Shown one piece after another: positions 22,318-32,346 of a stretch of DNA of 35,753 nt. Source of the DNA: an uncultured Bacilli bacterium. GTDB lineage: Bacteria > Bacillota_I > Bacilli_A > RF39 > UBA660. The stretch's first letter is position 1. Each line of letters starts with the position of its first letter. The stretch spans positions 1 through 35,753 of the forward strand of contig CAKPEJ010000013.1 of the NCBI GenBank assembly GCA_934149325.1, read 5' to 3'. The position numbers and the translations under genes are program-made. The notes under the pieces are model-generated. The model saw only the letters and a list, made by a program, of their open reading frames with translations, made no database searches and was not told the DNA's origin.

Positions 22318-23898
22318 CTTTTGAGTAGTTTTCTTTTTAGTAGTAGTTTTTTTAGATTCTGCTTTCTTAGCAGTTTCTTTTTTTACTTCTTTCTTCTCTT
22401 CTACTTTTTCTTCTTTTTTAGTTTCTTCCTTAACAACTTTTTTAGATTCAATCATTTCATTTTTTACATTATTGATTCTTCTTACAACTAATATAGCTAT
22501 AATTACTAATAAAACAATTAAAGCAAATATTACTGAAACACTAAATCCATAAGCAACTATACTTAAGATAATTAAGTTTGTAGCTAATAATATTAAGAAA
22601 TATTTCCAAATATATTTGATCCAATCTTTAAATGATATATTTAAATGATATAAACCTAATAAAATTAATATACTTGTTGGAGATACTAATAAGAATGTTG
22701 AATAAATTGCTTGATATACAATTTGTAATAAACTATAGAAAGTATTATTACTTATTACATATGTAATAGTTGCTACTGTAAATTGAACACCATATGAATA
22801 ATCTGGATAAACAATTGCAGATAATGCTGAAATTATTGATCCTAAGAACATATTAAATTTGCTTCCAGATAATGCTTTTATTACTGTATAAAACCATCCT
22901 GAAGAATAAACATTTACTAAAGCAATATTAGCAATAACAATTATTAATGCATATGGTAATGCTCTTTTTACTGCACTTGCAGCTAATTCTAAAAATTCAT
23001 TAAATTTAATTCTGTATACTATTACTAATATTAATCCAACAACTGCAAGTAATACTGCAACATCATATAATTGCCATGTACCCCATGCTGCTACTGATGA
23101 ACCAATAAATGCATTATATAGTGATACATCAAATAATTTAAAATCAGTTATTGATTTGAATAAATCTTCAAATCCAGTAAATTTAAAATATGTTGACCAT
23201 GGAGTCATTCCAAGTACTACTAATACAAATATTAAAATCATTGAAATAACTATTGGTAATTGTTTTTTTGAAGCTACTTTTTCTAATTTTGCTTCTGTTT
23301 TAGCTGGTTTATTAAATATTAATACGAAAGCGATTAAACTTACTAAACCTACTAATGAAATTATTACTTTATAAACTAAGTTTGTTTGAACTGTTGTATA
23401 TAAAATTTGATTCATTATATTAGTATATAATGATCCTGCACTACCTACTATAATAGCACCTACTGTAGATGCTACAGAAGATAATTTACTATATCCTAAT
23501 TTTATAGCTACTGCCATAAAGAAAGGAACAAACATAAGCATTGGAAGCATATCTCCAATTACTGCTGAAATAATACCAAAGAATAAGATACTAATTACTG
23601 CAAATAATCCTTTGTTATTATCAAATTTAACAGCAAAATTATTAACTATTTCATCATATTTTTCTGTTTTCTTAAGTATCTTATAAAATACTCCTACAAC
23701 AAGAATAAATATAAATGGTGCAACAAATACATTTAATGCTGTTATTGAATTTGAAAATGTATCAATAAATCCAACTGGATTTAATGCACCTTGTTTTACT
23801 TCCCCATAACTAACTGTTGTTTGAGGAACAAAATAACTAACTAGCATTGTTAAAAGAATAACAATACCCATAACTTTGAATACATTATATTTTTTCAT
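22309..23898 (-). CDS. YfcC/DcuC-like membrane transporter with Lys-rich tail
   Basis: A 529-aa protein with 11–13 hydrophobic segments and hairpin-like conserved parts (PFIFILVVGVFYKIL, ISAVIGDMLPMLMFVPFFMA, LVSPTSILILLGLYHLN). These resemble the YfcC/C4-dicarboxylate anaerobic carrier group, which includes basic amino acid exchangers. The last 55 residues are cytoplasmic and very rich in Lys and Glu, ending KKTTTKKKTTQKKK; this is not part of the transport fold. It starts 8 bp after lysS, so it is probably cotranscribed. That pairing makes lysine or another basic amino acid a reasonable but unproven substrate. Confidence 0.65.
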   Translation of the reverse strand: MKKYNVFKVMGIVILLTMLVSYFVPQTTVSYGEVKQGALNPVGFIDTFSNSITALNVFVAPFIFILVVGVFYKILKKTEKYDEIVNNFAVKFDNNKGLFAVISILFFGIISAVIGDMLPMLMFVPFFMAVAIKLGYSKLSSVASTVGAIIVGSAGSLYTNIMNQILYTTVQTNLVYKVIISLVGLVSLIAFVLIFNKPAKTEAKLEKVASKKQLPIVISMILIFVLVVLGMTPWSTYFKFTGFEDLFKSITDFKLFDVSLYNAFIGSSVAAWGTWQLYDVAVLLAVVGLILVIVYRIKFNEFLELAASAVKRALPYALIIVIANIALVNVYSSGWFYTVIKALSGSKFNMFLGSIISALSAIVYPDYSYGVQFTVATITYVISNNTFYSLLQIVYQAIYSTFLLVSPTSILILLGLYHLNISFKDWIKYIWKYFLILLATNLIILSIVAYGFSVSVIFALIVLLVIIAILVVRRINNVKNEMIESKKVVKEETKKEEKVEEKKEVKKETAKKAESKKTTTKKKTTQKKK

Positions 23899-23906
23899 AT
23901 TTCCTC

Positions 23907-25388
23907 CTAATTTTCACTTTTATCTTGTGGTCTCATAAGCGGATACATAACTACATCTCTTATGTTATCACTATTTGTAAGAAGTTGTATCATACGGTCA
24001 ATTCCCATACCCCAACCAGATATTGGTGGCATACCATATTCCATAGCAGATATGTAATCATAATCCATATCCATTGCTTCTTCATCACCATTAGCTTTAT
24101 TAATTGCTTGTTCATGAAGTCTATTTTCTTGTTCTACTGGATCAACAAGTTCTGAATAACCATTAACAATTTCAACTCCATTAATTACAAGTTGGAATCT
24201 ATCAGTTATTTCTTTATTATCATCATTTGCTCTTGCAAGTGGTGATAAACTCATTGGATGTTCTGTTAAATAAACCGGTCCAAGCATATGTGGTCTTGCT
24301 ACTTTTTTATATAAATAATCAACAAGATTTCCGTATCCTAGATTTTCAATAGGTGTTTCACTATCAAGTTCAATCTTATCTTCCTTTATTTTACTTAATA
24401 GTTTTTCCTTAGTATTATATTCATTAATATCAATATTAGAATATTTCATAATTAAATCTCTAAATGACACTCTTCCCCATTCACCAGATAAATCAACCAT
24501 CTTATCTCCAATTTGAATATTTAGTGTACCAAATACATTTCCAATTACTGTTTGAAGTAATTCTCTTATAAACTTCATATTGTCTTCATAATTATAATAT
24601 GCTTGATAAGCCTCTATCATAGTAAAATCTTGTAAATGTGTTGCATCCATACCTTCATTTCTAAAACATCTTGCTATTTCATATACTTTTGGTATACCAG
24701 CAATTATAGATCTCTTCATATAAGTTTCTGGAGCTATTCTCAAATACACATCCATATCAAGAGCATTATGATGAGCCATAAATGGTTTTGCTACCGCACC
24801 ACTTGGTTTATTATTTAAAATTGGTGTTTCAACTTCATAATATCCTTTTTCATCTAAAAATTTTCTTAATTCTTTTATAAAATTCATTCTTATTAAGAAA
24901 TTCTTTCTAGTATCTTCATTCATTATCATATCTACATATCTGTTTCTATAACATAACTCTTTATCTGTTAAGCCATGAAATTTTTCAGGTAGTGGTTTTA
25001 ATGCTTTACCTAGAAATTCAAAACTAGATGCTCTTAATGTTTTTTCACCAGTATGAGTTGTAAATATCTCACCTGTTGCACCAATAAAATCACCAACGTC
25101 AAAATTAGATTTAAAAAATTGATATTTTTCTTCACCAACAAGATCAACTTTTATAGAAATTTGTAAATCACTTTCTATATCTCTCACTTTTATGAAACTC
25201 ATTTTACCCATCTTTCTCATGAATACAATTCTACCTGCAACACTTACATTTTGTGTTCCATCTTCTAAGTTAGATGCTTCTTTTAAAGTATGAGTAACTT
25301 CATATCTTTCAGGATAAGGATTACAAACTTTTCTAATCTCATCAACCTTTTCTCTTCTAACAACTTCTTGTTCTGTTAATTCTTTCAC
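23907..25388 (-). CDS. lysS: Lysyl-tRNA synthetase, class II
   Basis: A 493-aa class II synthetase. The N-terminal anticodon-binding OB fold is seen in VSVAGRIVFMRKMGKMSFIKVRD. Motif 2 reads ARCFRNEGMDATHLQDFTMI and motif 3 GMGIDRMIQLLT, with GYSELVDPVEQENRL between them. It attaches lysine to tRNA-Lys. The start codon is GTG at 25388, supported by AGGTGAGAAA just before it; there is no ATG near enough to replace it. The downstream transporter shares the transcript. Confidence 0.97.
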   Translation of the reverse strand: MKELTEQEVVRREKVDEIRKVCNPYPERYEVTHTLKEASNLEDGTQNVSVAGRIVFMRKMGKMSFIKVRDIESDLQISIKVDLVGEEKYQFFKSNFDVGDFIGATGEIFTTHTGEKTLRASSFEFLGKALKPLPEKFHGLTDKELCYRNRYVDMIMNEDTRKNFLIRMNFIKELRKFLDEKGYYEVETPILNNKPSGAVAKPFMAHHNALDMDVYLRIAPETYMKRSIIAGIPKVYEIARCFRNEGMDATHLQDFTMIEAYQAYYNYEDNMKFIRELLQTVIGNVFGTLNIQIGDKMVDLSGEWGRVSFRDLIMKYSNIDINEYNTKEKLLSKIKEDKIELDSETPIENLGYGNLVDYLYKKVARPHMLGPVYLTEHPMSLSPLARANDDNKEITDRFQLVINGVEIVNGYSELVDPVEQENRLHEQAINKANGDEEAMDMDYDYISAMEYGMPPISGWGMGIDRMIQLLTNSDNIRDVVMYPLMRPQDKSEN

Positions 25389-25412
25389 TTTCTCACCTCG
25401 AATCCTACTTAA

Positions 25413-25421
25413 ATTTTACCA
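25413..25421 (-). promoter_or_regulatory. Extended -10 promoter of lysS
   Basis: On the minus strand TGGTAAAAT (25421–25413) fits an extended -10, directly after the T run of the dusB terminator and 25 bp before the GTG start. No riboswitch-sized leader exists here. Confidence 0.5.
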
Positions 25422-25422
25422 T

Positions 25423-25454
25423 AAAAAAACAATAAAATGAACCTTTTTATTGTT
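25423..25454 (-). terminator. Intrinsic terminator of the dusB operon
   Basis: A 10-bp stem (25428–25437 with 25445–25454, AACAATAAAA/TTTTATTGTT) with a 7-nt loop is followed on the minus strand by a run of T. It lies 20 bp after the dusB stop. Confidence 0.85.
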
Positions 25455-25473
25455 ATTTTTTGGGATTTTTGCA

Positions 25474-26441
<968 letters not shown>

Positions 26442-26442
<1 letters not shown>

Positions 26443-27050
26443 TAATTTTTCCTTGTACAATAATACATTTTTCTTGTTAAAGGAAGATACATTCTTAAAT
26501 AATTTTTATTATTTTTACTTGTATAAATATTTGCATTTATTTCATCATTTAAAAAACTCTTACTTTCACCATCAACAATATAATCATTTATTTTTATTTT
26601 TAGTGTATATGTTGTATTTCCATTTGTAGAATTCATACTATTAATTCTGTATTTTCCTGATAATTTATTATCACTAACACTACCATATTTTCCCCATACA
26701 AATGTCTTATCATTACCTAATCTCATTTCTACAGTTGACAATGATGAATATAAAGACCCACTACATTCATAATTTCCAGTTATAGATCTTGGTGATAATC
26801 CTATTACCAATATAACTACAAATAAAATAATTACTATTTGAACAAAAAACATTATTACTGATGCAACTAATCCAATAACATTAATTATAAAATACTTGTT
26901 TTTTTCTCCTGTTTCTTTTTCCATTTTACTACCTTTTAATAAAGATATTAAAGATAATATAAAACCTACAATTGGTACAATAAAACTAAGAATAATTCCT
27001 ATTATAGATATTACCTTTCTATCTTTTTTTATTTCTGTTTCTTTTTCCAT
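26442..27050 (-). CDS. DUF4190-like membrane protein with extracytoplasmic domain
   Basis: A 202-aa protein from ATG 27050 with AAGGAG 8 bp upstream. Two hydrophobic regions near residues 13–37 and 52–88 resemble the DUF4190 helical pair, including the small-residue pattern GIILSFIVPIVGFILSLISL. About 110 residues follow, probably outside the cell, with GNYECSGSLYSS and KTFVWGKYGSVSDNKLSGKYRI; this looks like a small beta domain with two Cys. The function is unknown. It is coupled to dusB by a one-base overlap, although no functional link is evident. Confidence 0.7.
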
Positions 27051-27087
27051 TTTTTTCACTCCTTTTTATACATTATATCATTTTTTT

Positions 27088-27117
27088 AGAAAAAAAAAGA
27101 ACCTTTTTTCAGGTTCT
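27088..27117 (-). terminator. Intrinsic terminator after the histidine kinase gene
   Basis: AGAACC (27098–27103) pairs with GGTTCT (27112–27117) across an 8-nt loop and is followed on the minus strand by about eight T. The kinase stop codon (27116–27118) is within it. Confidence 0.85.
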
Positions 27118-28384
27118 ATTTTGAAATTATAAATTCAACACCGTTTTTCTTATTTTTAGCAACAATTTTATATTTTAAAAGTTCACAATTTCCTTTTACA
27201 ATGGAAAGACCTAATCCGTTTTCACCTTTTACACCTTTCTTATATGGTAAGAATATATCTTTTAATATATCCTCTTCTATATTTTCACCATCATTAAAGA
27301 AAATTATTTTATCTTCTTTTATTGTAATTATAATCTCTTTATTTGCATATCTAATCGCATTACTTAATAAATTATTTGTTATTGATTCCCAAATATCTTC
27401 TGTACCATTAAATAATACTTTTTTCTTATCACACTTAACAATTATAGAAAGATTTTTATTTATTTTTTTATATTTTGAAACACAGCTATTTATTATTTGA
27501 AGAACTTCTAATTTTTTATCGTTTTTATAGGAGTTTTGTAAATATGTAATTTTATTAAATTCTAATAGGGTTTTTACTTTATTTTCTAATTTTTTCATTT
27601 GTTCTTCACTTACATTTATTACTGTATCAGCACTTTCTATTCCATCATGATATGCTTCTGAATATGATTTAACAACCATTATTGGTGTTTTAAAATCATG
27701 TGATATATTTTGATACATTTCTCTTCTATATTTTTCATTTGATAAAATTAATTCTTTCATTCTATCAATAGTATCATCTAAAAGTTTTAACTCGTCATCT
27801 ATTTCTAATTTATTTTTTACAACTGAAAAGTTAGGGTCTGTCATATTATCAATTTTCAGTTTTAATTTTTCTATTTTGACTACAAGCATATTAGACCATA
27901 GTAATAGTAGTATTAAAATAATTAAGAATGTTATTACAACAACAGGTATTGCTATTACAAGCATACTATTTCTTAAAATTTTTATATAACTATCTGTAGT
28001 AATTGCGATTTTTTTATTATATCCTTTATTTGTTACAGAATAATAATATGTTCTACCTTTATATGTAAACTTACCATGATTTTCATCAATATGATTTAAT
28101 AATACTTCATAGTCATCAACTTTTAATATATCTTTATAATTACTTGATATATATACTTCAGAATCATTATATTGAATATATGCAATATTTTTAAATTTTC
28201 TGTTAGGATTATGTCCTGCATCAAACATTTCAAGTGGTTGATCAAGATAACTATAAACGGTTTCTTCGAAAAATGGTTCTAGTGATTGTGGTAATACTAT
28301 TATTAAAGATATTATCATTATCATAAATGACAATGATGTTATTATAATTAGTTGCTTAGATAAATTTAATTTAACATTTTTCAT
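27116..28384 (-). CDS. Sensor histidine kinase
   Basis: A 422-aa membrane kinase. Two membrane helices (about 12–32 and 140–163) enclose an extracellular sensor of about 105 residues. The H box is YQNISHDFKTPI with His229; the N box is NNLLSNAIRYANKE and the G boxes are FFNDGEN and GENGLGLSIVKG. It should phosphorylate the response regulator encoded just upstream, whose stop overlaps this ATG as ATGA. The signal is unknown; the ABC transporter in the same operon may take part in sensing. Confidence 0.95.
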   Translation of the reverse strand: MKNVKLNLSKQLIIITSLSFMIMIISLIIVLPQSLEPFFEETVYSYLDQPLEMFDAGHNPNRKFKNIAYIQYNDSEVYISSNYKDILKVDDYEVLLNHIDENHGKFTYKGRTYYYSVTNKGYNKKIAITTDSYIKILRNSMLVIAIPVVVITFLIILILLLLWSNMLVVKIEKLKLKIDNMTDPNFSVVKNKLEIDDELKLLDDTIDRMKELILSNEKYRREMYQNISHDFKTPIMVVKSYSEAYHDGIESADTVINVSEEQMKKLENKVKTLLEFNKITYLQNSYKNDKKLEVLQIINSCVSKYKKINKNLSIIVKCDKKKVLFNGTEDIWESITNNLLSNAIRYANKEIIITIKEDKIIFFNDGENIEEDILKDIFLPYKKGVKGENGLGLSIVKGNCELLKYKIVAKNKKNGVEFIISK

Positions 28385-29043
28385 ACTAATCTATATCCAA
28401 ATCCATAAACAGTATTTAAATTAATATTGTTCATTTTCTTTCTAAGCCTTCTAATTGAATCATCTACAACTCTATCATTTCCAAAGTAATCATCTCCCCA
28501 AACATTTGAAAGAATCGTTTCTCTATTTAAAGATTTTCCTTTATTATTTAGGAAGAATAGTAACAAATCAAACTCAAGGGTAGTAAGTTCAATATTGTTA
28601 CCTTCATAATCAACAGTTCTTTTTTCAGAATCTATTACATAATCATTATATTGAATCTTATTAAAATCATTGCTATAAACTCTTTTAAGTATGTTCTTTA
28701 CTCGAAGTATTAATTCTTTAGGAGAATATGGTTTAGCAATATAATCATCGCCTCCAAGTTCTAAACCCATTATTTTATCAACAGATTGATCTCTAGCAGA
28801 ACTGAAAATTATAGGGACTTCTTCATTTTTGCTTCTAATTTCTTTTATAATATCATAACCTGTTATATCATCTTCTAGCATTATATCGAGTATCCATACA
28901 TTAATATCATTATACTTTTCTATGTAATCAAGCGCGTCTTGTCCTTTAGTAAAAGTTACTACATTATATCCTTCTTTTTCTAAATAATTTTTAAGTAAAT
29001 TATTTAAAGATAATTCATCTTCTACTAAAACAATTTTATACAT
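28381..29043 (-). CDS. OmpR-family response regulator
   Basis: A 220-aa protein with a receiver domain (acidic pocket VEDE, phospho-acceptor Asp53 in ILDIML, Ser81, Lys104 in IAKPYSPKEL) and a C-terminal winged helix (ELTTLEFDLLLFFLNNKGK, RVVDDSIRRLRKKM, VYGFGYRLV). It binds DNA as a dimer on tandem half-sites. A perfect tandem repeat lies upstream of its own operon at 31245–31264. The gap to the ABC ATPase gene upstream is 42 bp. Confidence 0.95.
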   Translation of the reverse strand: MYKIVLVEDELSLNNLLKNYLEKEGYNVVTFTKGQDALDYIEKYNDINVWILDIMLEDDITGYDIIKEIRSKNEEVPIIFSSARDQSVDKIMGLELGGDDYIAKPYSPKELILRVKNILKRVYSNDFNKIQYNDYVIDSEKRTVDYEGNNIELTTLEFDLLLFFLNNKGKSLNRETILSNVWGDDYFGNDRVVDDSIRRLRKKMNNINLNTVYGFGYRLV

Positions 29044-29085
29044 ATTATCACCACGCTTATACTTATTATATCATATTTTCTAAAA

Positions 29086-29751
29086 TTATTTTCTTATTAT
29101 ATCACCTCCTTTAATACGGTATACTACATCAGTACTTTCAGCGACTTTTTTAGAATGTGTAACAACTATTACACCTTTTCCGCTCTTTACAAGCTTTTTG
29201 AAAATTTCTATTATTTTTTCTTCTGTTTCTTCATCTAAGTTACCGGTTGGTTCATCAGCCATTATAAATGGTACATCACCTACTAAACTTCTTGCGATGG
29301 CAACTCTTTGTTGCTCACCTCCAGATAACTTTAAAACTGATCTGTCTGCTGATAAGTTGTCAATATTTAACTCATTAAGGAGTCTTAATGCTTCCTTTCT
29401 TTTATCATCTATTTTTAACTTCATAATATCCATTGAGGTTATAACATTTTCTACTGCTGTCATATAAGGAATTAAATTATATGATTGAAAAATAATATTT
29501 ACATTATTTAATCTATAATTGTTATAGCCTATTTCTTTTATTGTTTTATCATTGAAATATATATTTCCTTCAATTACAGTATCAAGACCTGAGAGAAGTG
29601 ATAAAAGTGTTGTTTTACCACTACCACTTTCTCCAAGTATTGCATAAAATTTACCACTTTCAAATTCACATGAAATATCATTTAGAACTTTTTTCATCTT
29701 CATTCCATCTTGATAATAATGTGATACATTTTCTACTTTTATTTTATCCAT
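29086..29751 (-). CDS. ABC transporter ATP-binding protein (MacB/LolD-like)
   Basis: A 221-aa ATPase with Walker A GESGSGKTTL, Q-loop in IIFQSYNLIPYMTAVEN, signature LSGGEQQRVAIARSL and Walker B IMADEPTGNLD, then the switch His in VVTHSKKVA. This belongs to the family that works with FtsX/MacB-type permeases, such as lipoprotein-release and peptide-resistance systems. The permease gene is 3 bp upstream and the two-component system follows. In similar Firmicute clusters such ABC modules detect or remove antimicrobial peptides; that role here is inference. Confidence 0.95.
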   Translation of the reverse strand: MDKIKVENVSHYYQDGMKMKKVLNDISCEFESGKFYAILGESGSGKTTLLSLLSGLDTVIEGNIYFNDKTIKEIGYNNYRLNNVNIIFQSYNLIPYMTAVENVITSMDIMKLKIDDKRKEALRLLNELNIDNLSADRSVLKLSGGEQQRVAIARSLVGDVPFIMADEPTGNLDEETEEKIIEIFKKLVKSGKGVIVVTHSKKVAESTDVVYRIKGGDIIRK

Positions 29752-29754
29752 ATA

Positions 29755-31188
29755 CTACTCCCTTCTTGATAATATATCTTTAGGATCACTATTAATTATT
29801 TTTATAGATGGCACAATCATTGAAATAAATATAATTCCATATCCGACTATAAATAATAATCCTATATCTTCTTTATTTACATTAACATCTATTTCATCAA
29901 TTACTTTTACATTACTTTTTCCTTTATTCATATTAAATGGACTAAAATCATTACCTCTTCCACCTTGTCTAGAATCATTCATTTTATTTTCTACTTTATT
30001 TTGACTTTCTAAAACCGTATCTGCTAATTTTTGACTAATTAAACTAGATGATCCTATTGATAAAACAAACGCAATTGTCGCTATAAGAATGAGTTCTATT
30101 ATAAATTGACCTACTATTTTCTTTTTCTTTTCACCAAGTGATAATAATACACCTATTTCATAATTTCTATCTTTTAATGAATTTATAACCATTAAACTTA
30201 TAACAACTATTGATGCTAATACAACAACTATTAAAATAGTATTTGAAAATTTTGAAACTCCTTCTAGTGATGACACCATTTGTTCATAACTTTCTTTGTC
30301 AATATCAAGTTTTAAGTATCTATCATCTAAGTCTGTTATTAATTTTTTAGCTTTACTTATAAATTTATCTGAATTTTCTGGATTATCTAAATAAAATATT
30401 GCTGATGATACTTTGTAATTTCCATTATTATAATCATCTTCTGATAAAAATTTTTCGCCAGTTGAAGTATTTATATAAATCTTATTATAATTATTAAATC
30501 CTCTTGAATCAGTATTTTGATATATTCCAATTATAGTTAATTCATGTTCATTTTCATTTGAATCTTTTACTTTTATTTTATCATTAATAGAAAGATTATT
30601 TGAATTAGCAAGTTCATATGAAATTATTACAGTATCGTTATCATCTTCATCAAATGCTTCACCTTCTGTAAGCTCAATAGTCTTATTAACATAATCATCT
30701 TGTAATTTAAAAGTATTTATTGCCTCTATTTGAAGTGAATTATTCATATTATCTCTTTTTGGAAAATCTTTATTTTCACCATCTTCTTCAGTAGAATTAC
30801 TATATAACTTAAAAGAACTTTCTTCACCATCAACACTAAATGTATACTTAATATCTTTAACATATTTTATATTTTTTAATTTATCTACATCTGATTTTGT
30901 TATATTACTCTCATCCATCTTATCATGCATTTTTTCCATATTTTCTTTTTTATCATCAATAGATGGTTCTTCTTTATTATCCATGAAATTGTTTCTTAAC
31001 TTTTCCATATTCATTGATAAAGAAACTTCTCCACCAAGTGACTTTTTAGCAAGATTCATAGATTCAGTAGTCGCATTTTTTATTGAAATTGCTGATAAAA
31101 CTAAATTTGAAATTATAAATAAGAATAAAAATAAAATTATAGATTTTGTTTTCTTTCTTTTTACACTTAACCATGCTCTTTTAAACAT
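29755..31188 (-). CDS. FtsX/MacB-like ABC permease
   Basis: A 477-aa permease with one N-terminal membrane helix (about 16–37), an external domain of about 280 residues, and three C-terminal helices (about 319–341, 358–380, 445–466). This is the four-helix MacB plan. The external domain starts with a Met- and charge-rich segment (NNFMDNKEEPSIDDKKENME, then KMHDKMDESNITK) and contains VIISYELANSNNLSINDKI and LTIIGIY. Between the last helices is a Gly/Asn/Met-rich insertion (NDSRQGGRGNDFSPFNMNKG). It is the first gene of the operon; GTAAGGAGAAG precedes the ATG. Confidence 0.9.
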   Translation of the reverse strand: MFKRAWLSVKRKKTKSIILFLFLFIISNLVLSAISIKNATTESMNLAKKSLGGEVSLSMNMEKLRNNFMDNKEEPSIDDKKENMEKMHDKMDESNITKSDVDKLKNIKYVKDIKYTFSVDGEESSFKLYSNSTEEDGENKDFPKRDNMNNSLQIEAINTFKLQDDYVNKTIELTEGEAFDEDDNDTVIISYELANSNNLSINDKIKVKDSNENEHELTIIGIYQNTDSRGFNNYNKIYINTSTGEKFLSEDDYNNGNYKVSSAIFYLDNPENSDKFISKAKKLITDLDDRYLKLDIDKESYEQMVSSLEGVSKFSNTILIVVVLASIVVISLMVINSLKDRNYEIGVLLSLGEKKKKIVGQFIIELILIATIAFVLSIGSSSLISQKLADTVLESQNKVENKMNDSRQGGRGNDFSPFNMNKGKSNVKVIDEIDVNVNKEDIGLLFIVGYGIIFISMIVPSIKIINSDPKDILSRRE

Positions 31189-31200
31189 CTCATCTTCTCC

Positions 31201-31232
31201 TTACACACTAATCATAAAATAACAATGTGTAA
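31201..31232. repeat. Inverted repeat upstream of the ABC–two-component operon
   Basis: TTACACA (31201–31207) and TGTGTAA (31226–31232) form a perfect 7-bp inverted repeat with an 18-bp spacer. It lies between the permease start and the tandem repeat at 31245–31264. The spacing is long for a hairpin, so a protein site is the more natural reading, with low certainty. Confidence 0.45.
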
Positions 31233-31244
31233 AAATAATAAATT

Positions 31245-31264
31245 AATTATGTGAAATTATGTGA
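31245..31264. promoter_or_regulatory. Tandem 10-bp repeat, candidate response-regulator operator
   Basis: AATTATGTGA occurs twice in immediate succession. Two directly repeated half-sites with one-turn spacing are the typical layout of OmpR-family binding sites. The repeat is 57–76 bp upstream of the permease ATG and about 52 bp upstream of the divergent YtaF/MntP-like gene, so it could control either. Confidence 0.55.
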
Positions 31265-31315
31265 TTGCCTATACAACATATTTTTTTAAGAGTAATATAT
31301 TATGAGGTATAAAAT

Positions 31316-31852
31316 ATGTTTATAGAAGCAGTTATAACTGCTATTACTGTAAGTATAGATGGATTTTTTTCAGGCTTTGCTGTTGGAATAAAAAAAACAA
31401 AAATAACATTAAATAAATTATTTATAATAAGTATAATTCCAGTTCTAATGGCTATTCCTATTATGCTTTTTGGAAATTATGTTAGTAATCTTATTACTAG
31501 TGATATTGGTAATTATATAGGATTTACCTTATTTATTTTTCTTGCTATTTCTTCATTTATACAAATAAAAAAAGATAATAAAAATGAAGATTTCAATTAC
31601 AATAATATTAATCTTACAAATAGTATAATTGTTGGTCTAACAATAGGAATAGACTCTTCAATAAGTGCTTTTTCTCTTGCACTACAAAATCATAATCCAT
31701 TTATTACACCTATATATTTTGGTGTTTCACATGGAATATTAATATTACTTGGAAATATTCTTTCTCTTAAAACAAATATTTCAAACATTAATTATGTAAA
31801 GTATTTGAGTCCATTATTATTTACAATAATCGCAATCACTAAAATCATGTAA
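31316..31852 (+). CDS. YtaF/MntP-family membrane protein
   Basis: A 178-aa protein with about six membrane helices in two related halves. The repeated acidic motifs TVSIDGFFSGFAVGI and TIGIDSSISAFSLAL match the paired DxxxxG/DsxxxS motifs of MntP manganese exporters and of the Bacillus sporulation membrane protein YtaF. Given the sporulation genes in this genome, YtaF is a good match, but metal export is equally possible. GAGGT precedes the ATG. It stands alone on the plus strand, divergent from the ABC operon. Confidence 0.8.
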   Translation: MFIEAVITAITVSIDGFFSGFAVGIKKTKITLNKLFIISIIPVLMAIPIMLFGNYVSNLITSDIGNYIGFTLFIFLAISSFIQIKKDNKNEDFNYNNINLTNSIIVGLTIGIDSSISAFSLALQNHNPFITPIYFGVSHGILILLGNILSLKTNISNINYVKYLSPLLFTIIAITKIM

Positions 31853-31886
31853 AAAAAATAAAATTTGTTACAATTTTATTTTTTTT
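31851..31886. terminator. Bidirectional terminator between the YtaF/MntP-like and sortase genes
   Basis: A perfect 15-bp stem (31851–31865 with 31872–31886) with a 6-nt loop has long A and T tracts. Both stop codons are in the stem. Confidence 0.92.
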
Positions 31887-32346
31887 CACATTTTACAACA
31901 TATCTTTTTTGATTATTATTAGTACAAGTTATTAAATGAACCATCTTAGTATCATTCTTAAGAAATATCTTAGTATCATTTACTCTAATACACCCCCTTT
32001 CAGTGACGGTATACTTTTGTAAATTACCATTAATATTTAAATAAATATTATCATTTTCTTTGAGATTATATATTCGGTTAAATACAATTTTGTTATTATG
32101 TCCTGCTAAAAAAATATTATTTTCATCACTATTTGGAAGCATATAAACAAAATTATTATCTAATACTTCTTTTTCATCACCACTTTTTATAAGAAGTTTA
32201 TAATTATTAATTGAAATATAATCTTCTTCTTTTTTATTTATAATATTATTTACTTTTATCTCATATTTAATTTCATTAATCTTCTGACTACTTACAATTA
32301 ATAAAATTGTTAATATACTAAAAAACTTAATTAACTTTTTTAACAA
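31876..32346 (-). CDS. Small sortase
   Basis: A 156-aa protein with an N-terminal membrane helix (about 6–20) and a sortase core. The catalytic triad is visible as His83 (AGHNN), Cys141 (LITCT) and Arg148 (QKRYVV). It is clearly shorter than most sortases (about 200 aa or more). The start is TTG at 32346, inside the last codons of the adhesin gene, with TAGGA about 11 bp upstream; translation is probably coupled. It should cut the adhesin at its C-terminal MPKT-type signal and attach it to the cell wall. The sortase class is not clear from the sequence. Confidence 0.88.
   Translation of the reverse strand: MLKKLIKFFSILTILLIVSSQKINEIKYEIKVNNIINKKEEDYISINNYKLLIKSGDEKEVLDNNFVYMLPNSDENNIFLAGHNNKIVFNRIYNLKENDNIYLNINGNLQKYTVTERGCIRVNDTKIFLKNDTKMVHLITCTNNNQKRYVVKCEKK

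Noticed and set aside
25389..25473. Lysine riboswitch before lysS
   Set aside because: Only 85 bp separate lysS from dusB, and the dusB terminator and the promoter take up most of it. That is far too short for an L box.
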